Shown here: positions 14,631-26,146 of the stretch, piece after piece
Layout of the letters: every line of letters starts with the position of its first letter
Numbering within the stretch: the stretch's first letter is position 1
Assembly: GCA_026413225.1 (NCBI GenBank)
Contig: CM048591.1
Location: 46,273,803 to 46,337,802, forward strand
Source of the DNA: Otis tarda
Lineage: Eukaryota; Chordata; Aves; Otidiformes; Otididae
Direction: 5' to 3'
Length of the DNA stretch: 64,000 nt
The notes under the pieces: generated by a model
What the model was told of the DNA's origin: nothing
What the model saw: only the letters and a program-made list of their open reading frames with translations
The model's database searches: none
Translations under genes and position numbers: made by a program

Positions 14631-15738
14631 CTTCTTTTCTCTCAAATTTATTTGCAATCAGTCAAAAAATTTAAAAAACATTAGTGTATTTATTGAAGAA
14701 AGATACACAAATAGAGTGACCACACAAGCCCTGTTTCCTTAAAAAATCAAGTTGAAAGTTCTATCTTGGCTGGTGCTAGCTTTTATAAAAGTTCTATGGC
14801 CTACACAAAACAGTATGGATCACAGTAATACAGAAATAAAGATTCAAAAAGGCAGTAATTCTGAAGAAGAACCCATACAAAGGGATGAAAAATTAAATAC
14901 TTAGAAGTGGTCAATGTCTTTAAGAATATTCAGATTATTTAGCTTGTATAAAACACTGATCTTCATAAAATATATGGATGACAAAAATGAATGGAAATAG
15001 AGAAACAGTTGAACAAATTAATGCAGTTTATTAATGAGTTTCAGTTCAATCTTTTTGCAAGATGTTTACAGTCATTACAATATTCAAAACCACTAATTAT
15101 TTCAAGTAATCTGTGAATACAGCTATGAAGATATTTCTGACTGAGGTCAAGAGGTGCTGCTGGGTGAATAACAGTTTTGAAAACAGTTCATATTTTTAAA
15201 TATCCATTAAGAGCAGAGGCTTTTATAGCTTTGATAGCTTTAGAATAGTTTCTGTTTTTCTGAAAAAAAAAAAAAAACCAACAAACATGGTAATGTGACA
15301 AAAACTGGAAGAAAAAGGATAACGTTGTGTTAGAAGAGCATGTCAGCATTACAGCCTTTGAAAAAAACAATTTTTATCATTTTTCTTTTTACAAACTCTT
15401 AAATTGCTATTCTGAAAACAAACACTATCCTTGTGTCATCATCAGACTTCCTTCTTGTCTCCTCTATAAAAATTACATATTCAATATTTTAATTAGACAG
15501 GTAGCATACACTATATTTTATATCACAGAACCACATTTGTTATTGCTGAAATTTTAATCACAACACTACAAGAATTTTTCTTAGTTTTGATAGTTCAGTG
15601 TGTCATTTCATTTACATTGATTAATTTATTCACTACTTACTGAAGACCATGCAGAGGAAGAAGGAGGTCATTATGAAAGATGTCTCAAAGAGAATGACTT
15701 TGCTTTATTCAAATTTTCAAATGCGTGTCCTAAAAGGC
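14631..15738. other. AT-rich intergenic DNA between two LTRs
   Basis: No gene or repeat family is recognised. It holds an A14 run near 15264 and only short random frames. Confidence 0.65.
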
Positions 15739-16412
15739 TGTTCTGGTTTTGTTAGTGAGGGGGGGCCTAAGGTGGTAGGTTCTGTAGGAAACTGTTAGAA
15801 GTTGCTCCCCTTTGTCCAGTGGACCCGGCCGGGCCTAGGGCGGACCCACTGCTGGCCAAGGCCGAGCCAACTGGTAGCAGAATGTTCCATGATAACGCCT
15901 CTGCGATAACGTATTTAAGTAGGGGAAAACAGAAAAAAAAGGGGAGAAGATGTGAAGCAGCTGAACGGGGGCAGAAAGGGGGAGGCGCGAGCCTCGTGGG
16001 CCTTGCAGGCCTCACCCTCTGGCCTCCCGCCGGGCAGCCGACTGGGCCCAACTCGGCCCGGCCTGGCTGCAAGAAGTGTAGAGGAGATGAGAAGTGAATA
16101 AGATATAAAAAGGATCCTGAGAGGTGTCTGCCAGCCTGTTGTAAGGAACGGCTGCAGACGCCAAGGTCAGTGAAGAAGGAGAGGGAGGAGTAACACGGCT
16201 CCTGGCCAAGATTCCTCTGCAACTCGTGGTGAAGACCATGGTGGAGCGGGTTGTCCCCCTGCAGCCCATGGAGGTCCACGGAGGGGCAGAGATCCACCTG
16301 CAGCCCGTGGAGGACCCCACGCCAGAGCAGGTGGAGGCCTGAAGGCGGCTGTGGTCCATGAAGGGCCCGCTGGGACAGCTGTTCTAGAGGGACTGCACCC
16401 CGTGGAAGAGAT
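15739..16412 (+). mobile_element. 3'-truncated GC-rich solo LTR (endogenous retrovirus)
   Basis: The segment starts TGTTCTGGTTTTG and is markedly more GC-rich than its surroundings. The same sequence, inverted, forms the right part of the element at 18548-20261, which defines it as a dispersed repeat. A TATTTAAG box at 15912-15919 is conserved in the other copy and is a candidate core promoter. A TATAAAA at 16104-16110 is a second candidate. The 3' half contains imperfect 'cccgtggaggaccccac..agag/cag' subrepeats typical of this family. Homology stops near 16412, where the other copy continues for several hundred bases, so this copy has lost its 3' end. Long open frames on both strands here are by-products of GC-rich repeat sequence. 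Confidence 0.8.
15912..15919 (+). promoter_or_regulatory. Candidate TATA-like box of the truncated LTR
   Basis: TATTTAAG about 174 bp from the 5' end of the LTR. It is preserved at the matching place in the inverted copy (20090-20097, minus strand), where the surrounding bases have diverged. This is inferred from conservation and position only. Confidence 0.4.
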
Positions 16413-17384
16413 GTTTTAAATCGTGGATGTCAGTTGTCAAGTTAAAAGAATAAAAGCAATTTATAGATACACCAGATCTGAAATAGAGAATTCTAGATAA
16501 CTATCTTTTAAAAAATACCTTAAAGAGAAGGGATTAAACAAGAAATCAGGCAAAATGAGGAGGAAAGGGGACCCCTTAGGACTGCCTTAGGCAATGTCTC
16601 AGTTCACAATGCTTTTGTAAATCCTCTGCCACCCATCAGAGGGACTGTCCTGCAAACCTGTCTCCTGTGTCTCAGAGTCACTCTCCCACTGATGCACCTT
16701 CCCTCTATGCCTCTCCCAAACTCTCTCTTCCCACCTTAAAATAAATAGGTAAATTTGATTTATTCCTGTTCAGGCAAAGACAGAAGACAGAGTTTCTAAC
16801 TTTACAACTTTCCATATAAATGATAACAAAATACTCCCAAAGCATATGAAAGTGGCATGTAAGTCACAATATTCCCATTCAATCCTGAAAGTTTGGCCTT
16901 AAGAACCCTTCCTCATGTAGGGTGGCCGTCAGCCTGCTGGTGGGCACAGTGGCTCAACACCAAGAGAACAGGGACCCCAGCCTCATCCATGGGCACGTCA
17001 CTCTCATCAAGGTTAGACAGAAGCAGGATCCTATGGCCTGAGAAATGCATGGCTGCCACAGTACTATGGTGGCAGGTGTGTGAGTAATCATGCCCTAAGT
17101 AGGAGAGGAGGAACTTGAGCTCTTCCGCATGTCAGAGTACAAGAAAAGTCTGTGTATTAGCACACAAAGTTCTTCTTCATACCCTGCAATATCTAATTTA
17201 GAAATGCTGCATATATTCAGAAACAGAACATACAGACAGACCCAAGCACACAGACACAAAGGAGTACCCAGGCCACAGCAATGCTTGCAGAAGTCAGATT
17301 AATATACCTTCCTAGATACTGATATCACAGCACATTTGAGGTAACTTTTTTGCCTGCCATTTCCCATGGTGATCTTTCTATTCT
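16413..17384. other. Intergenic stretch, moderately GC-rich, unassigned
   Basis: No gene is recognised. The minus strand is open for 72 codons from 17131 down to a TGA at 16913-16915, and the plus strand is also open at 16893-17087. The minus-strand translation is not obviously repetitive and does not match any family I can name. The stretch could be a fragment of an old retrocopy or unclassified repeat. Confidence 0.5.
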
Positions 17385-17605
17385 ACAGGATTGCAGAGTG
17401 CCTGAGTTCTAACAGGCACCTCTGGAGACCACCTAGTCCAGCCCTCTGCTCCAAGCAGGGTTGGTCAGATCAGGTTGCACCAGATCTCATCCAGTCCAAT
17501 TTTGAGTATCTCCAGGAATGGAGACACTACACTCTCCCTGGGCAACCTGTGCTAATGTTCAATCACCCTCACAGTAAAAATATCTTCTCCACATTCTTAT
17601 ACAGT
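17385..17605 (-). mobile_element. CR1 LINE 3' fragment
   Basis: The plus strand shows the reverse complement of a CR1 3' end: ACCTAGTCCAGCCCTCTGCT-like, CATCCAGTCCAATTTTGAGT-like and CTGGGCAACCTGTGCTAATG-like blocks in the CR1 order. The terminal octamer-type tail is decayed. No reverse-transcriptase frame remains. It is diverged, so an older copy than the one at 28857-30440. Confidence 0.8.
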
Positions 17606-18547
17606 TCCCTGAAGAATATTTTTGCTGTTGTTTAGCTGGTTTTACACTTTGAGGAAGACTGACCTTGGGAATATAAAGCATGAAGCACTACTGAATTTAT
17701 TCTCTACTGACCTGAATATATGAAGCTACTAACAAAGTTCAAAGCAGATGTATGATGATATGAAATCAAGACAAACAAAAGCTTGGTTTTGAAAATGAAA
17801 GGAAATACAAAGTTTTGGGTTATTTGCTGAAAAACTTGGAGAAAAATTAAGAAGCATTTTTCAGCCAAAACAATGAAATGCAACATGGCTATAATTTAGG
17901 CTGACTCTAGTTGAAACACTGGAGATACAGTAGAGAGCTAGAGGGACTCTTGATCTGACTCATTATTATAGATATTTAGACAAATCTAGTTAAAGTCAAG
18001 ATGTTATGTTTTTCATAAAGAGAGGTTAGATTTTCAAAGGTAAAATGACACCTGAAAATGAAGATAAGCACCTCTCTGGCTTTTCAAAAGTACTTAGATC
18101 AAAGTACTTAGTAGTTTGGAAAATTCCTACTTGGAATCTATTTAAAAATCTGAGCTTCATGGCGCGAAAAGTCAGAGTAATCTCAGTCAGCCACAAGAAA
18201 GAAGTCCGTTCAGAATGTGGTTTGTGATTATGCAGACGGACTAGGAGCACTTCTCAGCTTTCAGTGTCCTAGCATGTCTCAGCAATCACTGGGATGATAA
18301 ATAACTGGGATACTACAAGTCATGGTTTCTGCAGGAAGGAAATCCAAATGTTCTCCAGTCCTGATATAAGAAGGCAAAAGCCCAGGACTCCCTGAGAGAA
18401 CATCACGTAGTAATGTTAAGTAAGCCCTGCAAGTAAACAGAGAGAAGTATTTAGAGAATGATTCTGTTGTAAGAATAAAAGCATAAGGAATATAATTTAC
18501 TGAAAAGAGGAAATAGCATAAACTTTTTCTTAATTTGTCTAATCTAT
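17606..18547. other. AT-rich intergenic DNA, no gene seen
   Basis: No recognised feature. Both strands are open for 60-75 codons around 18030-18250 without any domain. Confidence 0.65.
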
Positions 18548-18816
18548 TGTTGTAGTTTAGCCTTGCTCAGGACCAAGCTATGCAGCCTCTCACTCACTCT
18601 CCTCACCCTCCATGGGAATGAGGGAGAGAAAATATAACAAAAAGCTTCAGGTTTTAGATAAGGACAGGGAGAGATCATTCAACTTACAGTTACAGGCAAA
18701 ACAGATTTGACTTGGTAAAAACTATTTAAATTTATTAATCATAAAACCAAAGCAGGATACTGAGAGAAAGCACAAATAACTTCCCCTCACCAAAACTCTC
18801 TTCCTGGGCTTGATGT

Positions 18817-19403
18817 TGAAGTGGGGAAAACAGACTCCACAATCTATAAGATTGTAAAGTAGGTATGTTTATTCGGCGCTGGGCAGCACGGCGGGTAGTC
18901 CCGCCAAAACCGTGCGTGCCTGACACGGCACCCTCACTTTGAATTTATACAACCAGGTGTTACATATACATGAAGTTTCATAATTCACCTATACATATGC
19001 ATGATCTATCCTCGCTTCATATTAAATTAGTCCCAAGGGGTCATTTTCATAAACTCCCCCCATCTGCACTTGCTCAGTGCCTCCTGGTGGTGGTCGTCAG
19101 GGGTCATGGGGATGAAGATGAGCTGCTCCTCTTCGTCACCGCTAGTGACCCTTTGTTTTCGTGCAGACTCGGTTATGCTTTGGTTCTTGTCCAAACTGCA
19201 GGGTCGGTTCTAGCTGGTTCATACAGAAGGCCCCTCAGCTGTTATCAAGAACTGTCCTTGAGAGGGATACAAAACTTCTCGCTTTAGATATTCTACACAA
19301 TGGCTAGTTAGTAAAGCATAAAGCACCATCTGTCTTAGTATGCACAGCTGCAATTGATTAATGCTATACCTGCTTAGGAGTTTTCTTTTAACCCCTTCTC
19401 TCA
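18817..19403 (-). mobile_element. Solo LTR inserted inside the outer LTR
   Basis: On the minus strand the element runs TGAGAGAAGGGG (from 19403) to CCCCACTTCA (to 18817). It is flanked on both sides by ATGT (18813-18816 and 19404-19407), consistent with a 4-bp target duplication; other boundaries are possible. A TATAAATT box lies at 18949-18942 and an AATAAA signal at 18873-18868, about 75 bp apart, which fits an LTR with a short R region. The AATAAA is followed by CATACCTACTTTACAA, a layout seen in some bird retroviral LTRs. I cannot decide the retroviral class: overall layout suggests a beta/ERVK-like LTR, whereas a 4-bp duplication would favour class I. It is unrelated in sequence to the outer LTR. 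No coding region accompanies it. Confidence 0.7.
18868..18873 (-). promoter_or_regulatory. Polyadenylation signal of the inner LTR
   Basis: AATAAA on the minus strand (tttatt on plus) inside the 18817-19403 LTR, downstream of its TATAAATT box. It marks the R region in the usual LTR order. Confidence 0.5.
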
Positions 19404-21647
19404 ATGTCATGTAAAGCTCTCTCTAACTCCTTCCTCCCTCGAGCTGCACAGTGAGGAAGAGGGAATGGGCGTTGCAGTCAGTTCATCACACATATTTGCT
19501 GCCGCTTCCTCTTCAGGGCAAGAACTCCTCACATCCCTCCCCTGCTCCAGCGTGGGGCCCTCCCATGGGCTACAGTCCTTCATGAACTGCTCCAGTGTGG
19601 GTCCTTTTCCATGGGGTGCAGTCCCTCCAGAACAGCTGCCCCAGCACGTTCCTCCACAGGCCACAGCCTCCTTCAGTGCCTCAGTGTGGGGTCCTCCATG
19701 GGCTGCAGGTGGATCTCTGCTCCTCTGTGGACCTCCATGGGCTGCAGGGGGACAACCTGCTCCACCATGGTCATCACCACAGGCTGCAGGGGAATCTCGG
19801 CCAGGAGCCACATTACTCCTCCTCCTCCTTCTTCACTGACCTTGGAGTATGCAGCCGTTCCTCTTACAAGAAATTCTTCACAATCGGGCTCAGGCAGACC
19901 CCTCTCAGGTTCTCTTCACATCTCCTCTCTTCACTCCTCTCAGCCAGGCTGGGCCATCCGGGCCGAGTCAGGCCCAGACAGCTGCCTGGCAGGAGGCCAG
20001 AGGGTGAGGGTCGCAAGGCCAACAAGGCTTGTGCCTCCCCCTCTCTGCCTGCTCTTCTGCTTCTTCTCTTTTTTTTTTATTTTCCCCTTCTTAAATACAT
20101 TACCACAGAGGCATTATCACTGTTGCCAATTAGCTCAGCCCTGGCCAGCAGTAAGTCCGCCCTAGCCTTGGCCAAGTCCACTGGACAAAGGGGAAATTTC
20201 GAGCAGCTTCTTGCAGAAGCTGCCACTGCAGGCCCTCCTCTCACTATACAAAACCAGCACATCTGTTTATTTGGAAGTCTTTTTATAATCTTGTTGTTCG
20301 GGTTCTAAGATCATATGAGTAACTTTGCAGATGCTGATTTAACATCTACATTGACCAACAGTTACATCAGTATGAGACCAGTATACGGTCCTGAAAATAG
20401 ATAAGGTGCCACTCTTTATTGGGCTTTGCTTACTCTGTATTTAATGTTAAACTTTCTCCCTGAATCTTAAATAAATCCTGTTAGTATTTCAAGCAGATGC
20501 TGAGACTCACATACATAAAACTTACAGAGACAAAATATTTTTTCCCCTTAAGAGATGTAAGTTATAGTGCTGTTATTTATTTTTTCCTCCGTATAGATCA
20601 GCCTACCAGCAATTATTTTATGATTCTCCAAGTCACTGTTTGAATAGCAGATGGAAGTGAAAGTGTCCTGTTGATACACTACTGTAATAATGACTTAAAA
20701 TGTTAGTGTTCTGTAGATTGTCAACCTTTCTTCTTTTGAGAAGTACTACTTTACCATTTGTGATAAGTTATGATAAGAATTTTTTTTTTGTAAATCAATA
20801 GCACTAAAGAAAATTTAAAAAGAAAATCAGCAGCAGGGTAGGCAGAATTTCCTTCCTTTTTTCAGCTGGATGGTTTTTGCAAAGTTGTATTGGGTTGCTC
20901 CTTATTCTTGCAATAATAATTTTTTTAAACTATGCACAAAAAGTCAAATTAAGTACTTTTTAAAACTTTGACCAGGTTCTGAAACCTTCAGTCCACCCCC
21001 TCCTAGATATATAATCATATATACACATGCACATACACTTTTCGCAGGAACCTGACCTGTTATTGCCATACTCAGGAGAGATCGAAATAATGTATGCCTT
21101 TGTTTTGTTTTGGGGTTTTTTTTGGGTTTTTAGTTTATATCTCCATGATTTTTCTTGTTGTCACCGTATTAGTCTCTGAGAAAATAGCAACCACTTAAAT
21201 GTATAATTGCTGGTTAGAAAAACCCACAAAAAATGCACAAAACTACAAACTCACAAAATTGTATTTGTTTACTTTTATTTTGAGTTGACTTGGGGGGAAA
21301 ATACAAACATTATTTTGATCCTTCTCAACTGAACTATCCCTCCATCTGTTTTTTATCGGTTTTTTTTATCCTCTCATGTGTTTTCTTTGCCTTTGATATC
21401 CTCAAATAATCTCTAAACTGTTCCCATTCATAACAATTACAGAAGTATTTGGCCTCACATTCTTTGCTGTTTTGTTCTTTAGTTACTACAGATAAGTGAG
21501 TTTTGCAAAATAAGACAACAGTTCTAAAAATACACTTTCAGCTTTCCTGGGTGTTTGTAAAAAAACAGGTAAATTTTTCATCTGGAAGTGGGTGGAGAAA
21601 ATTGAACAATTTAGTCTCAAATCAAAACTAATAGCATCTCAAAGAGA

Positions 21648-21689
21648 ATTCTTCTCTGTGGTAAAAATATTCTTCTCTATGGTAAAAAT
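21648..21689. repeat. 21-bp tandem duplication (2 copies)
   Basis: The unit ATTCTTCTCTGTGGTAAAAA(T) at 21648-21668 is repeated at 21669-21689 with one G to A difference. Confidence 0.9.
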
Positions 21690-24600
21690 TGTTAAAATTA
21701 AATCATTAATTTGTAATAACATTAAAATAAATGCAAAATTAAAAATTATATTTTGATGTGCTATCTACTTGTGATTAACCTAAATAACTTTTAGTAACAC
21801 TCTTGAATCAAAAATTGGTTGAAAGTACAAAAACAAGATGGGATTCTAATTATGTGTCATGCTGATTAGAAAGTAAAACTACGCTACCTAGGAAGCACGA
21901 TATCTTTGATACTTCAGTTGTACAGTCAAATTAGGAGAGTGCCTGAAAGTAAGATTGGTCAACACCTGATTAATAGACTAAAGAGGAGGACATCTGTACT
22001 CACAAATGAGCTCAGCTCACACATACACACATATATATTATTATACAATAGCAATATGTAAACAAAAAAAAAAATGCATGCATGAACTGATTACACATTG
22101 CTGTAAACATTGGACTTTGGGTCTATGCTTAGTAAATAGGTAAAGTAAAATGACTAATTAAGACACATAAAAGATAAAAACAAGTAGAAAACTAATAATG
22201 TTGAAAAGTGGACTTTTATTTTTGGGGCTTAGATTGGTACACTCTGGAAGCATGTTTTATTACATGGGCACTTCTTATGTGACACACTATGTAACTAAAG
22301 AAATCTGTGTTTAGGCATTTTTGGCTTATCAGAGCTGAGTTATTCCTCCATCTGGAAAAGGTGGGGTTAGAAACACTTTGATGCAGCCAGCTGGTTCTGT
22401 GCTGGTAACTCTTTTCTAAACTGAAATTGTAGCCCGAAGTTGCTGTGGCAGAAAGAGGGACGTGACTGGCAGCAGCAAAGGTAGCCCATGCTTGGAGCAC
22501 TTGTTGTCACTGTATCTTACTTTTTATATTACTTATTCATCTAGCTCTCTTAAGACCCGCTTTGTCACTGGGGTGGGAACTTAGGGAGAAATAGTCACAT
22601 CTTTTTCCTATATACCCACTGTCCAGGCTTTCTTATGAGAGCTTTTGTTTTAAGGATACAATAGGCAACTGCAACCATGTAAGAATGTAAGGTTGCAGAA
22701 AAATTCTGAACTATTATTTATTCTGTAAAGCATCACAGCAGCAGTAATTAGTTTATTTAAAGGACTAGAAAATACTACCTTGAGTTTCTCAGTTCTTTGC
22801 TTTATAACACTTTAAGGCTTTCTCCACTAAGAGGAAACCTCATGATGCATGAGGAAATAAACAGCATTCCCTGATGCTTTGACCCAAGTTCTGTATAGAT
22901 TAGAGTGGCTTGAGGATTGCTCTAACCTTTGCCAGCTGACTATGGTCCCTAAGGAGCCAACTGTCATCTGTTAGATAGCTGGAGCAAAATATACACTTGT
23001 CTTTCCTTTTGATAAACAAGGAACTGCAAATTGTGCTGAAATATCAACCAGCTGCTCCTATTCTCTGGCTTTTTACCTGCACAAGAGAGAGAAGGTTTTT
23101 TTCCCCTCCGTCTTTTTTGAAACATACACACACATATTTACATACTATAGTTATATACAAGAAATGGAACAGTTCAGTAGATTAATTGTTCATTATTCTT
23201 CGTACATTTAATAACACTAACTAACATCAAATCATGAAACCTGGTGGCTTCAAATTAGCACCAAACTGCAATTTCAAATAGAAGCAGACTCTCTTTAGGC
23301 ATCTGACAGACAATTCAAGAAAGATGAATTATATTTTCAAGAAGCATTACGTGCTGAACAGCAATTATTAAAATCCTCAGTATTTATACAGTATAGCCAG
23401 TCAAATTATCTGACAAGCTGAAAAACTTCTGTCATATTTCTTTATATAAAATCTTCCAAAGCACTGAAATTTATTTCAGAATAATTTTGCAAGTATGAAT
23501 AATGGATTACAGTGGGCAAAATCTGATTTCCCAGATCAACATGATAAAGTCAGACCTTTCTTCATCAGTTATAGTAAGAAGTTTTCAGTTTCAAAGCTTG
23601 TTTTCAAAATAGTAAAGGTTGATGACCTAATAATGAAAATATGTCTTATTTGAAAGCTAGAGCACTCATTTACATATATAGTCTATTATGTGTTCAGAAT
23701 TAAAATTTGTTATAAAATCATAAAAAAAAGATTGGTCCTCCAAACTCATTATAATAAACTAAAACCCAAATAATTTGCCCTGAAAGAATTGATCACGATG
23801 GTGAGTAGTCTTGACGAAAAACCCAGATACAGTCACTTACACAGCTTTACATATTTCTTTCATGTATTTTTTAGGGTATTTATTGTTTTACAAATATGAG
23901 GCTCTACATAAAAGTAATTTCATACTAAAGCAATGACATGAAGATGTAAGGAGTTCCTTAATAATTAGTCAAATAAACTAGACCAATCCCTGTCTAATAA
24001 GTATTTTCATAAGTAAGATAAGGAAAGAAACCTTACAAAAAAAAAAAAAGAGAAATGTTAAACCATGATGTTCCTGGGAAGAAGAGGACTAGAATGCAAG
24101 TATAAAAGAGTGAAGATGCAAATCAGTCTGGACTCATACTAAGACACACAAGGTAAAATGAGCTCTAAGAAGGGAGTTTCTGCCAGGAAAGGGACTGGTA
24201 GGTTCTTTCAGCACATGCCCAAACCTTGCCATGGAAAATGACTCCATTACAGAGGAAAACAGAAACTTGTTCTGGAAGTTTCTAAATACATTCTGTTTAG
24301 TAAATTGAATAAATATAGTACATAAGTCTCTTTAATAAATATTAAGGAGTACCTAAGTGGTAAAAAGGACAAGTTTAAAAAAACCCAAACAACCAATAAT
24401 AATAAAATTCTATTTATATTCAAATGGCCTTCATTGATAGACCAACCTTAACATTGAAGTATTATTTTAAGTCAATAAAGTTAGTAAAAATAATTACAAA
24501 ATTTGGTTTTCATCTGCATTCATTTAAATGCCCAATTAGAATAAACTAACAAAAACACCCTGGATAATTGCTGCTGATAAGATGGCTCCTTCTTCTGCCA

Positions 24601-25227
24601 CTAGTGTTCCATTTGAATAACAAGGACAGTTCTAAACATGTTTTTCACACAGCTTTTGGAGTTAAAAGAGAACCATTGAATAATACACCACCCTGTGCAG
24701 ACTCAATATCTAGGACTGTACATGCCTAAGGATTTGAGGATATGAAGAACTCTTACCTGGAAATAAAGAGATAAAGACAGGTAAATGGAGCTCTAAAACA
24801 ACAATTAGTGGCATGGTTCATTAAAAGATAATTCTCCTAGGTAAATAGAGACTATATAGCAACCTACACACTAACAAATAGTTTATTTTCTTTTTTTTTT
24901 TTCCACTAGATAACTAACTACCAAACCTTCCACTCCAGTGACATTAACAGTAAACGCAGCTCTCTCAGATTTTCAAGGTTGTTCTTTGACAAAGTACTTC
25001 TGTTTCAGCTTTTGTTTCTGAATCATGGACAATCATGTCCAGTTCACCTGCCAGGAGATGATAATTTTTTTTAGTGTCGCTGACAAGTTCTGAGGTGGAT
25101 CTACAGCAACTTTGGTCTTTTTACAGGAAAAATAACATGTGTCAGCTATCTCCTGGCATGCTGGAATCAACAGCATTTCAAAGTTCTGGACCTGACTCAC
25201 TTTAAAACTTTGAAAGTGAAGAAGTTT

Positions 25228-25252
25228 ACTGAAGAAATATATATTCTTCAGT
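25228..25252. repeat. Perfect inverted repeat, 9-bp arms
   Basis: ACTGAAGAA, a 7-base ATATATA spacer, then TTCTTCAGT. A second copy of the GAAGAAATATATATT core follows at about 25256, so hairpin and direct repeat overlap. No function is evident. Confidence 0.85.
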
Positions 25253-26054
25253 AAGAAGAAATATATATTTATTATTATTTATAGTGGTTAACAATCTGGA
25301 GGGAACGAGCAGATATCATATGTCTTCAGCACAATCACTCGATCAGAAACATTACAAGTTGCCAGGAGATCTGGCAGTAGTAAACACTAAAACCAGTACA
25401 AAAAAATCCAGAATAGTAACAGAGGACATACTTGTTTTGGAAGATATGGCTGTCAGTGACTGTTTCTCAGATGGGAAACAAGATAGCAATTTGCATAATT
25501 ACTATTAAAATAAATAATTTCTCTTTAATTCAAATTTTCATTTCACAAAACATCTGCCATTCGAATAATAATTTACTTCAGTTACTTTAGATAGTAGGGG
25601 TTCTTAATTTATTTTTACTTTTTTTCAAAGCATCATTTGGTGTAATACAGTAAGAAACTAGATGAAAAGAGCCATCTGTCTCTCCATCAGCCCATCCAAC
25701 TCTTGCTCCTTTTACCGCACTTTGTTTTATCGGCTTTCCAATAGGTTGTTTCTTGCCACCATAAAAATATATGTACATATTTGCTGAAAGTGTTTACTGG
25801 GAGCTGGATTTTTTTTAAGTGTGTAAAAATAATATCTTTTCCTATACAATTGGAGAGGCTGAGTCTGTTGACATGCAAATATATTACATTACACAAAGCA
25901 GGTATGGTGAAATTATTTGTTAAGGAAATAGCACATGTTAAACTTCATGATAACTTTCATTCATAGGACTGAAATAGAAAATTATATGCAAATTTTCTTT
26001 CTAAGTTATTTCATTATGTTCCAAGCAAAAGAGAAAATTTCTCTTTTTAAACCT

Positions 26055-26146
26055 GCACAGAGGATCTTGATTCATATATTATAGTTATTTTGCTTCAGTG
26101 GCACAGAGGATCTTGATTCCTGTGTTATACTCATTTTGCTTCAATG
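26055..26146. repeat. 46-bp tandem duplication (2 diverged copies)
   Basis: Two adjacent units, each starting GCACAGAGGATCTTGATTC (26055-26100 and 26101-26146) and ending with a TTTTGCTTCA-like block. They differ at several middle positions, so the duplication is not recent. Confidence 0.9.

Larger units (their letters stand above)
18548..20261 (-). mobile_element. GC-rich solo LTR (outer), split by a younger LTR
   Basis: On the minus strand the element starts TGTGCTGGTTTTG at 20261 and ends at 18548, giving TG...CA termini. The flanking 5-mers are tctat (18543-18547) and tctgt (20262-20266), a one-mismatch target duplication of ERVL size. The right part (about 19580-20261) is an inverted relative of 15739-16412. 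The left part carries the 3' end, with AATAAA on the minus strand at 18736-18731. A foreign 587-bp LTR occupies 18817-19403. Removing it leaves about 1.12 kb, so the left arm (18548-18816) and right arm (19404-20261) were once contiguous. The central 'ctccagcgtgggg' subrepeats recur several times at 19530-19760. All long open frames here are spurious. No retroviral internal genes are present. Confidence 0.8.

Noticed and set aside
15767..16359. Open frames of 176 and 115 codons on the minus strand
   Set aside because: Same repeat as at 19595-20308 in inverted position. The frames mirror those of the other copy and have no domain.
19595..20308. 237-codon open frame on the plus strand, with two overlapping frames of 124 and 184 codons
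   Set aside because: It lies within the GC-rich LTR, on the strand opposite to the LTR's own direction. Its Leu/Ser/Pro-rich content comes from LTR subrepeats, and all three frames are open together.
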